NCBI GenBank assembly: GCA_017847725.1
Contig: JAGAXW010000016.1
Span: forward strand, 1-47,900
Length of the DNA stretch: 47,900 nucleotides
Direction: 5' to 3'
From: Prevotella sp.
GTDB taxonomy: Bacteria > Bacteroidota > Bacteroidia > Bacteroidales > Bacteroidaceae
Shown: piece after piece, positions 30,676 through 38,686 of the stretch
How positions within the stretch are numbered: the stretch's first letter is position 1
Layout of the letters: each line of letters begins with the position of its first letter
Translations under genes and position numbers: made by a program
The notes under the pieces: model-generated
Database searches by the model: none
Seen by the model: only the letters and a program-made list of their open reading frames with translations
What the model was told of the DNA's origin: nothing

Positions 30676-32969
30676 TTGATGAAGGTTTTGTTCCGTCACG
30701 TTACCCCCTGACACGAAAACTGGAAACAGACATCATTGTTGTTGGGGGCGGACTCACGGGAGTTTGCTGCGCCATTACGGCAGCGCGGAAAGGCGTCAGA
30801 GTATGCCTGATACAGGACCGCCCGGTATTGGGAGGTAATGCGTCCAGCGAAGTGAGGATATGGGCTTTGGGTGCCACATCGCACATGGGTAATAATAATA
30901 GGTGGTCCAGAGAGGGTGGTGTCATCAATGAGATTATGACAGAAAACCTCTACCGGAATAAGGAAGGGAACCCCGTATTATTCGATTTAGTGCTAATAGA
31001 CAAGGTGTTGGAAGAAAAGAACATCACCTTATTATTAAACACGATTGTCTACCAGGTGGAGAAAACAGATTCCCGAACCATTCGGGAGGTTGTAGCATAC
31101 AATGCTTCAAGTGAAACACGCTATGAGATTTCGGGGCGGTATTTTGCTGACTGCAGCGGTGATGGTATTTTGTCCTATCTGTCTGGGGCTGCATTCAGGA
31201 TGGGTGCAGAGGACAAAAGCATCTACCAGGAAGGTTTCTCGCCGGACAAAAACAATTATGGTGAGTTGCTAGGCCATACCATACTGTTTTATATGAAAGA
31301 TACTGGCATGCCGACACCTTTCATCGCTCCTGACATGGCATTAAAAGATGTTGAGAAGAAGATCAGCAAGATTCAGAATGATGAGTATTTCAGCATCCAT
31401 CACCATGGTTGCAAATACTGGTGGATAGAATATGGTGGCCGTTTAGATACCATCCATGATACGGAAGATATCAAACGTGAATTATGGAGAGTTGTCTATG
31501 GAATATGGGATTATATCAAGAACTCTGGTCGCTTCCCGGAAATGGAGACCTATTCCTTGGAATGGGTGGGAACCATTCCTGGTAAACGGGAGTCACGTCG
31601 TATGAAGGGGCTGTATATGATGACACAACAGGATATTATTGAACAGCGTCATCATTACGATGCAGTATCGTATGGTGGCTGGGCTATAGACCTTCATCCT
31701 TCTGACGGAGTGTATGCTGACGGTCGCGCCTGTAACCAATGGCATTCCAAAGGTGTGTATCAAATACCCTATCGGTGCTTCTTAGGTGGTGATGTGGACA
31801 ATCTGATGTTTGGTGGTCGAATTGCAAGTTCATCCCATGTCGCAAATGGCTCCACCCGTGTCATGTGTACCTCTGCCCATGGTGGGCAAGTTATGGGAAT
31901 GGCGCTGGCTTTGTGTTTACAGAAGCACTGCCAGCCATCTTACTTCGTGTCCGAAGACCATATTGCGGAGTTACAGCGTGCATTGATAGAAACTGGCCAC
32001 TTTATTCCTGACGTGGAAGTCTATCATCAAGAGAATCTACTCCATCTGGCATCACTGAATGTCAGCAGTTCTTTGAAGTTTGATGGTTATCGTCCTAACG
32101 GCAAATACCGTCCATTGCGTTATTCCACGGCAGCGCTGTTTCCAGCTGACGGGAAGTTGTCGCTAAACATGGAGGTGGAGGCTGACAGTGAAACCACTCT
32201 TGAAGTGCAGCTGCGTATCAGCAAACGTAAAAACGGATACACCCCTGATGTCGTACTGGAGAAAGTATTTTTCCCTTTATGTAAGGGACTGCAATGTATT
32301 CAAGTCCGTTTCTGTCAGGAACTGGCAGAACGACAATATGTCTTTGTCTGCTTTATGGCTAACGAGCATGTGGCCTTACCGGAGTCAGACCAGTTGCTGA
32401 CTGGTACAACAACCGTTCTGAATCAGGTCAACAAAGCCGTTTCGAACAGCGGGTTCCAAAATCCGCCCGAAGGGATGGGAATAGAGGCCTTTGAGTTCTG
32501 GTGTCCTGAGCGTTATCCGCAGGCCAAGAACATAGCTTTCCGTTTGGAACATCCTGTCAGTATTTATGGGAAGGAGAATTTGCTGAATAGTTATAGCAGA
32601 CCCTTTGGCGGCACCAACGCATGGGTACCGTCCTTTGATGACAATCAACCTGAAATAACCTTAGAGTGGCCAGTGAAGGTGAGTATTAGCCGACTAACGC
32701 TTTTCTTTGATACAGATTACGATCAAGCTTTGGAGACGGTGCAAATGGGCCATCACATGAATGTCATACCGTATTGCGTGAGAAAATTTAGTGTGACAAA
32801 TCTTGAAGGCCGATTGATAAATCATATAGAAAACAATTATCAGGCTGTAAACCAACTCGTTTTCCCCCAACCCATTGAGACAAAAGGGCTACGAATCTGC
32901 CTCCAGGCTCCATCAGCCCAGGTTCCTCCCTCGTTATTTCATATCATCGTTCAAGAACAGAAACAATAG
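30672..32969 (+). CDS. FAD-dependent oxidoreductase with C-terminal beta-rich domain
   Basis: The 765-residue protein has an N-terminal FAD-binding fold: GxGxxG at G25-G27-G30 (VVGGGLTG), then PVLGGNASSEVRIW (52-65), which resembles the FAD_oxidored (PF12831) family. A second conserved part is GGDVDNLMFGGRIASSSHVANGS. The C-terminal third (about 440-765) is beta-rich and partly recalls galactose-binding folds (NAWVPSFDDNQPEITLEWP, then SRLTLFFD). There is no signal peptide, so the protein should be cytoplasmic even though its tail resembles carbohydrate-binding domains. It is coupled to the symporter upstream and lies 14 bases before susC. Its substrate is presumably the imported sugar or derivative; the reaction is unknown. 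Confidence 0.85.
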   Translation: MIDEGFVPSRYPLTRKLETDIIVVGGGLTGVCCAITAARKGVRVCLIQDRPVLGGNASSEVRIWALGATSHMGNNNRWSREGGVINEIMTENLYRNKEGNPVLFDLVLIDKVLEEKNITLLLNTIVYQVEKTDSRTIREVVAYNASSETRYEISGRYFADCSGDGILSYLSGAAFRMGAEDKSIYQEGFSPDKNNYGELLGHTILFYMKDTGMPTPFIAPDMALKDVEKKISKIQNDEYFSIHHHGCKYWWIEYGGRLDTIHDTEDIKRELWRVVYGIWDYIKNSGRFPEMETYSLEWVGTIPGKRESRRMKGLYMMTQQDIIEQRHHYDAVSYGGWAIDLHPSDGVYADGRACNQWHSKGVYQIPYRCFLGGDVDNLMFGGRIASSSHVANGSTRVMCTSAHGGQVMGMALALCLQKHCQPSYFVSEDHIAELQRALIETGHFIPDVEVYHQENLLHLASLNVSSSLKFDGYRPNGKYRPLRYSTAALFPADGKLSLNMEVEADSETTLEVQLRISKRKNGYTPDVVLEKVFFPLCKGLQCIQVRFCQELAERQYVFVCFMANEHVALPESDQLLTGTTTVLNQVNKAVSNSGFQNPPEGMGIEAFEFWCPERYPQAKNIAFRLEHPVSIYGKENLLNSYSRPFGGTNAWVPSFDDNQPEITLEWPVKVSISRLTLFFDTDYDQALETVQMGHHMNVIPYCVRKFSVTNLEGRLINHIENNYQAVNQLVFPQPIETKGLRICLQAPSAQVPPSLFHIIVQEQKQ

Positions 32970-32983
32970 AAAAAATACAGCTT

Positions 32984-35900
32984 ATGAAAACACAGATGGA
33001 TTTTGGCATTAGGCACCGGCAGTGGTTCTTCGTCTGGTTGTTAACAGTCTCATATAGCCTGTTCGGGTTAGAACTTTATGCTCAACAACCTGAGCAGTTC
33101 GTGCTGTCAGGCACCGTTGTCGATTTGGATAATGGTGATCCCGTGATAGGAGCCAGTATCGCCATTAAAGGAAAAAAGGTCGCTGCAGTGACAGACCTCG
33201 ATGGTAATTTCACACTACGCTCCGAGACCTCACAAGCTCAAGTCGTGGTGACAGCCATAGGATATGATAGTCAGACCCTACAGGTCCTGTCATCCAAAAA
33301 GGTCAATGTGAGACTTCGCCCATCGGTTGTCATGATGCAGGAAGTAGTAGCCATCGGCTACGGCTCAACAGTAAGGAAAGACCTGACGGGAGCCATTTCT
33401 AAAGTCGATGTAAAGGATATGCAGAAAGCACCTGTCTCAAATTTTGAGGAATCGCTTGCCGGTCGTGTTGCCGGTGTCTCCGCATCTTCTTCAGACGGCC
33501 AGCCAGGCAGTGACCTGAATATCGTTATCCGTGGTAACAACTCTATTACCCAAAGCAATGCGCCGTTATATGTCGTTGATGGTTTCCCACTGGAAACGGC
33601 TGTAGGTAATGTGCTTAATCCGGAGGAGATTGAATCCATGGAAATATTGAAGGATGCATCGGCTACGGCTATCTATGGTGCTCGTGGAGCCAATGGTGTC
33701 ATCCTAATTACCACCAAAAAAGGTAAAATAGGCAAGCCAGTCATCACCTACAATGGTTGGGTAGGCGTTTCCACAGCCTTGAAGAGAATGGATATGCTCA
33801 GTCCCTATGAATTTGTCAAATATCAGTTGGAGGCCAATCCTACAGTGGCCAGTCAGACTTATCTGGGTTCATCCATGACACTTGATGATTATAAGAATGT
33901 CGAAGGCATCGATTGGCAGGACGAAGTGTTGCGGCATGCATTTACTATGAATCACAGCGTTTCCGTCCGTGGAGGTTCTGAGATGACCAACTACTCTTTT
34001 TCAGGTTCCATCGCCCGTCAGGACGGTGTTATCAAGAACAGCGGCTACAACAAATATCAGGGTAGGGTACATATCGAGCAATACCTTAATCAGTCGAAAA
34101 GAGCCAAACTCGGTCTGAACATGAATTACACCTATAACAAGAAGTATGGTACCATAGCGGCTGAAGAAAATACCAGCCCCACGGCCAGCATCATGTATGG
34201 CATGTGGGGTTACAGGCCTGTTGCCAGTCTTGGTCAGGAGGATTTGCTGAACGACCTGTTTGACGATACGACAGACCCCACCCGTGACTATCGGGTCAAT
34301 CCGTTAATGGCTGTGACGAACGAATATAATCCCCGACATACCTACAACTTCATTAGCAATGTCAATTTCCAATATAAGCTGCTGGACAACCTCATCCTGC
34401 GTATATCTGGCGGCTATAACAAGGTGAACCAGCGGATAGAGAAGTTCAACAATTCCTCATCACGTCTGGGTCATCCGCGACGAAACGAGAAGGTAAATGG
34501 TTCCATCTCAAATGTTGAACGCACAAATTTCCTTAACGAGAACACACTCACCTATAATATCAATCTTAAGCGGGGGCATCGCCTGAAAGTTCTGGCAGGT
34601 TTCACCCTACAGGACTCTCATCTCTTCACTAATGGTTATACAGCAGTAAACGTACCCAACGAAACGTTAGGTATAGCAGGACTGGATGAGGGTGAGGTGA
34701 CCAAATCGAACATCGCTAAAACCAGCAATGGATTGGTTTCTTATTTAACCCGTATTGAATACAATTATAAGTCACGCTATCTGCTTACTGTCTCTTATCG
34801 TGCAGATGGTTCTTCAAAGTTCCCCAAAGACCACCGTTGGGGTTATTTCCCCTCTGCAGCTTTAGCTTGGGGATTCAGTGAAGAAAAGTTTATGAAGAAA
34901 TACAGATGGCTAGACAGTGGAAAACTACGTGTGGGCATTGGTGCAACAGGTAACAACCGTGTCAACGACTATGCCTCTCTGACAGCCCTGACCATTTCCT
35001 CTGCATCTGGCTATACGGTCAACAATAGTCCACTGAAAGGTATCGCACCGACTATCTTAGGAAATGATGAGTTGAAATGGGAGACTACTGTTCAGACCAA
35101 TATCGGTATTGATTTGTCTTTCCTACAGGAGCGCATCGTGTTCACCGCTGACTATTATTACAAACGAACGAAAGACCTGTTGCTTAATGCCACGCTGGCA
35201 CCCAGTACGGGTTTCCTAAGCGCATATAAGAATGTGGGGTCGGTGTCTAATACTGGTTTGGAGCTGACTCTAAAAACCAGTAATATCCGGACAAAAGACT
35301 TTACATGGGATAGCAGTTTCAATATCTCCTTCAATAAAAACAAGGTGTTGGGTCTGAATGAGGATGAACCCAGTCTGGCTACCCGTATCACTTGGGGTAA
35401 CTTCAATAACGCCTATCCATATATAGCCATTCCAGGCCATCCGATTGCCATGTTCTATGGTTACCTATTTGATGGCATTTACCAATTTAGTGATTTCGAC
35501 AAGGTGGGAAACGATTATGTCTTGAAAAAAGGCATCCCCAATAATGGCAATGACCGTGCTAATATCAAGCCTGGAGATATCAAGTATAAGGACATCAATG
35601 GTGATGGTGTAGTGGACAACTATGACCTGACCATCATAGGCAATCCCAATCCCAAATTCATAGGTGGTATGACCAATAACCTTCGGTATAAGAATTTTGA
35701 TTTGAGCCTGTTTTTCCAGTGGAGTTATGGAGGTCAGATCATGAATGCCAACCGGATAGAATTTGAGGGTGGTGACCCCAATGCCCGTACATCCTTGAAC
35801 ATGTTCGCATCCGTAGCTGATCGCTGGACGCCAGAGAACCCCTCCAATACGCTCTATCGCATAGGAGGGCAAGGTCCGACAGTTTATTCTGACAGAACGA

Positions 35901-36151
35901 TAGAAGACGGATCTTATTTGAGATTGAAGACAGTCTCTCTTGGATATACAGTTCCAGCATCACTGGTGAGAAAGTGGAATATCACCTCTTTACGTGTCTA
36001 TGCTGCAGCCCAGAATCTTTTTACCTGGACAAGGTATTCGGGTCCGGATCCAGAGGTTTCAACCTATGATACGGCACTCACACCGTCGTTCGACTGGTCT
36101 CCTTATCCGCGCTCAAGAACCATCACCTTTGGAGTAGAGTTATCCTTATAA
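32984..36151 (+). CDS. SusC-family TonB-dependent outer-membrane transporter
   Basis: The 1055-residue protein has a signal peptide (hydrophobic WFFVWLLTVSYSLFGLELYA, about 14-33) and a carboxypeptidase-regulatory-like domain (LSGTVVDLDNGDPVIGASI, about 40-118). The plug follows (EVVAIGYGSTVRKDLTGAIS, then IVIRGNNSITQSNAPLYVVD and LKDASATAIYGARGANGVI), then a long beta-barrel ending RTITFGVELSL. Typical SusC features are VDGFPL in the plug and DINGDGVVDNYD near the C-terminus. It imports oligosaccharides across the outer membrane using TonB energy, with SusD as a lid. It is followed at 26 bases by susD. No TonB-box or sigma/anti-sigma (STN) extension is apparent. Confidence 0.95.
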   Translation: MKTQMDFGIRHRQWFFVWLLTVSYSLFGLELYAQQPEQFVLSGTVVDLDNGDPVIGASIAIKGKKVAAVTDLDGNFTLRSETSQAQVVVTAIGYDSQTLQVLSSKKVNVRLRPSVVMMQEVVAIGYGSTVRKDLTGAISKVDVKDMQKAPVSNFEESLAGRVAGVSASSSDGQPGSDLNIVIRGNNSITQSNAPLYVVDGFPLETAVGNVLNPEEIESMEILKDASATAIYGARGANGVILITTKKGKIGKPVITYNGWVGVSTALKRMDMLSPYEFVKYQLEANPTVASQTYLGSSMTLDDYKNVEGIDWQDEVLRHAFTMNHSVSVRGGSEMTNYSFSGSIARQDGVIKNSGYNKYQGRVHIEQYLNQSKRAKLGLNMNYTYNKKYGTIAAEENTSPTASIMYGMWGYRPVASLGQEDLLNDLFDDTTDPTRDYRVNPLMAVTNEYNPRHTYNFISNVNFQYKLLDNLILRISGGYNKVNQRIEKFNNSSSRLGHPRRNEKVNGSISNVERTNFLNENTLTYNINLKRGHRLKVLAGFTLQDSHLFTNGYTAVNVPNETLGIAGLDEGEVTKSNIAKTSNGLVSYLTRIEYNYKSRYLLTVSYRADGSSKFPKDHRWGYFPSAALAWGFSEEKFMKKYRWLDSGKLRVGIGATGNNRVNDYASLTALTISSASGYTVNNSPLKGIAPTILGNDELKWETTVQTNIGIDLSFLQERIVFTADYYYKRTKDLLLNATLAPSTGFLSAYKNVGSVSNTGLELTLKTSNIRTKDFTWDSSFNISFNKNKVLGLNEDEPSLATRITWGNFNNAYPYIAIPGHPIAMFYGYLFDGIYQFSDFDKVGNDYVLKKGIPNNGNDRANIKPGDIKYKDINGDGVVDNYDLTIIGNPNPKFIGGMTNNLRYKNFDLSLFFQWSYGGQIMNANRIEFEGGDPNARTSLNMFASVADRWTPENPSNTLYRIGGQGPTVYSDRTIEDGSYLRLKTVSLGYTVPASLVRKWNITSLRVYAAAQNLFTWTRYSGPDPEVSTYDTALTPSFDWSPYPRSRTITFGVELSL

Positions 36152-36177
36152 CATGAGAACCATAAAAAAAGACAAAT

Positions 36178-37752
36178 ATGATCAAGAAACAAGTATATAT
36201 CTTAATGGTGGCGTTATTTATGCTGCTTATTTCCTGTTCAGATCTCTTGAACAAGGATCCAGACTTTGTCTCGCCAGACTATTATTACGACAACCAGCAG
36301 CAGATGCAGACAGCGTTGAATGGTGTCTATAACCGGCTCATCGACCCCAATGGACGAATGTATAGCAAAGCGTTGTACAGCTATTTCGCCATCAGTGATG
36401 AGGCTTTTTACAGAGCTGTCAGAATCAACAGTATTAAGGTGATGCAGTTTGATGCTTCCAACTTGGATATTGGTCGTTTCTGGGAAGTGTTATATGATGG
36501 AGTGAATAGAGCGAACTACCTCTTGGCAAATATAGAGGGCAAAGAGCTTTCAACGCAAGAGATGAAAGCCATAAAGGGCGAGGCATTATTCTTGCGAGGC
36601 TACTACTACTTTTTGCTGACTTCGTATTTCGGTGAGGTACCTCTCAAGCTAACCCCTACGACATCGCCCAATGAAAAGCCTTTGGCCAAAGCTTCTCTTC
36701 AAAACGTCTATGCACAGATTGAGCATGATATGTTGGAAGCGGAACAGTTGGTGATGGACATTGATGACCTGGGAACCAATGAGCGTATCTCGAAAACAGC
36801 TGTCCAGGCAATCTTGGCACGTGTCTACATGAAAATGGCTGGGCAGCCGTTGAACAAAACGGCTAAATATCAGGATGCCCTTCAGTACTGCAATCGGGTC
36901 ATTACCTCAGAAAAGCATGAACTCAGCTCTGACTATGCCCAAATTTTCATCAACCATTGCCAGGATATTATTGAACCAAAAGAGTGTATTTGGGAAGTGG
37001 GGATGTATGGTAATAAATTGGGGACTTTCGATTTAGCAGGAAGCGTAGGTGTGGAAAACGGTATTATATGTCGGGATACAAAGATTGGTTATTCAGGAGG
37101 AGCGATGCAGATACAGGAAAAGCTGTATAATGCTTTTGATGCTACAGACCTGCGGCGTGACTGGTGCATCGCTCCCTATTATTACGATACAGACGAAACC
37201 ACAGGCCTAACAACACAGAAATTCTATACAGCTAGTCAAATCTTCAATCGCAACCCAGGGAAATGGCGTCGTGAATATGAAACGGGTGAGAAAGCCCAGC
37301 TCTATAATTCCACCAACTTCCCTATCATCCGCTACAGTGATGTGTTACTCATGAAGGCTGAAGCTATCAACGCCATCAAGCATGGTCCTGATGCAGAGGC
37401 TTATGAGGCGGTTAATCAGGTCCGTCGCAGAGCATACGGAAAGAGCATTCTTGTTGCCGATGCTACCTGTGATCTACCCACGGGTATGAATGAAGCAACT
37501 TTTCTTAAGTCTATTCAGGATGAGCGATATAGGGAATTCTGTTTCGAAGGCATTCGTAAACTGGATTTGATACGTTGGGGTATTTATGTGCAGACGATGA
37601 ATGCACTTGGCAAAGATGTGAATGCCAATGGCGGAGCCTATGCTTATGCGGGCAATGCCGGTACCAACACCACCAGTCGTAATGTACTCTTTCCTATTCC
37701 CAATACAGAACTGACTGTTAACAAGCTCATGACACAGAATCCTGGATGGTAG
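36178..37752 (+). CDS. SusD/RagB-family glycan-binding lipoprotein
   Basis: This 524-residue surface lipoprotein has a signal peptide with lipobox LLISC (lipid cysteine C20), then DLLNKDPD. Helical repeats typical of SusD follow: FWEVLYDGVNRANYLLANIEG, KAIKGEALFLRGYYYFLLTSYFGEVPL and AVQAILARVYMKMAG. The C-terminal section has SDVLLMKAEAINAI and DERYREFCFEGIRKLDLIRWG, the conserved SusD end. It covers the SusC barrel and binds the glycan. It is immediately downstream of susC, as expected. Confidence 0.95.
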   Translation: MIKKQVYILMVALFMLLISCSDLLNKDPDFVSPDYYYDNQQQMQTALNGVYNRLIDPNGRMYSKALYSYFAISDEAFYRAVRINSIKVMQFDASNLDIGRFWEVLYDGVNRANYLLANIEGKELSTQEMKAIKGEALFLRGYYYFLLTSYFGEVPLKLTPTTSPNEKPLAKASLQNVYAQIEHDMLEAEQLVMDIDDLGTNERISKTAVQAILARVYMKMAGQPLNKTAKYQDALQYCNRVITSEKHELSSDYAQIFINHCQDIIEPKECIWEVGMYGNKLGTFDLAGSVGVENGIICRDTKIGYSGGAMQIQEKLYNAFDATDLRRDWCIAPYYYDTDETTGLTTQKFYTASQIFNRNPGKWRREYETGEKAQLYNSTNFPIIRYSDVLLMKAEAINAIKHGPDAEAYEAVNQVRRRAYGKSILVADATCDLPTGMNEATFLKSIQDERYREFCFEGIRKLDLIRWGIYVQTMNALGKDVNANGGAYAYAGNAGTNTTSRNVLFPIPNTELTVNKLMTQNPGW

Positions 37753-37786
37753 TATGGGTATCATTCATCTATAAAAAAGAGAGATT

Positions 37787-38677
37787 ATGAAAAAACAAGG
37801 AATAATAAAATATGTAGGACTGTTGTTGTTCACCGTCCTTTCATGTACGGAAGAGGCTCCTGATGCTCAACTGTCTGTATCGCTTGACATGGCAGACTAT
37901 CAGGCTGGCGAACCAGTAACCTTTCACATTCAGGGCGAGGCAGATAATATCGTGTTCTACTCTGGGGAACAAGGACATGAATATGATAAGCGAGACCGTT
38001 TCTTCTCGGATAACGACTTGAAAATAGAGATTGTTACTTATACCGACTTCCTGACTTATGTGCATCCAAACATGCAGTGTCTGGTATCGACAGATTTCGA
38101 CGGTGTTTATGACCTGCAGCACCTGCAGGCAGCCACCTGGGTAGATATTACGTCAGCCTTAGGTTTGGCGACTACAGTCAAGACTAATACCACTTCTGAG
38201 AAAATCAGCCTGAAAGCGTATGCTTCAGACACTCCCAGTGCGACCTTGTATATTGCATTTCGCTACTATGATATGAACGGCAAAGGCGAAAGGAACCGCT
38301 GGGTGGTGAGAAGCATCAATGTGGAGAAAGTTACTCCTGACGGTCAGATCACACAAGAAGCAGATATGAAAACCATGGCATGGCAAAGCATTTCCGTATC
38401 GGGAAAACCTGTATGGAAAGTCAGCAGCTCCCAATTGTTGGCAGCTGGTGATAATACCACCAGCGACAAGGACGAATGGGTTGTTTCTCAGGGCTTTAAA
38501 TTCAGGGAGGCAGAACCCTCAACAGGCGTTGTGTTAAAGAATATGAGCACGACGCTCTCAGAATTTCGCTATACATATACTACACCAGGCGTCTATAAGG
38601 CTGTCTTTGTAAGTACTTCTCAGTGGTATAACAGTTCAAGCAGTTCAAAAAGTCAGATAGAAGTTGTCATCAAATAA
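37787..38677 (+). CDS. Surface lipoprotein with DUF5017-like domain (SusE position)
   Basis: This 296-residue lipoprotein has the lipobox TVLSC, with C20 as the likely lipidated residue. The body is beta-rich. The segments FYSGEQGHEYDKRDR and LVSTDFDGVYDLQHLQAATW resemble the DUF5017 domain often encoded next to SusC/SusD in Bacteroidales. In that position these proteins are thought to bind glycan at the cell surface. No catalytic motif is visible. It follows susD by 34 bases and precedes the first toroid gene by nine. The domain name is from memory. Confidence 0.8.
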   Translation: MKKQGIIKYVGLLLFTVLSCTEEAPDAQLSVSLDMADYQAGEPVTFHIQGEADNIVFYSGEQGHEYDKRDRFFSDNDLKIEIVTYTDFLTYVHPNMQCLVSTDFDGVYDLQHLQAATWVDITSALGLATTVKTNTTSEKISLKAYASDTPSATLYIAFRYYDMNGKGERNRWVVRSINVEKVTPDGQITQEADMKTMAWQSISVSGKPVWKVSSSQLLAAGDNTTSDKDEWVVSQGFKFREAEPSTGVVLKNMSTTLSEFRYTYTTPGVYKAVFVSTSQWYNSSSSSKSQIEVVIK

Positions 38678-38686
38678 GTCAGTGGT

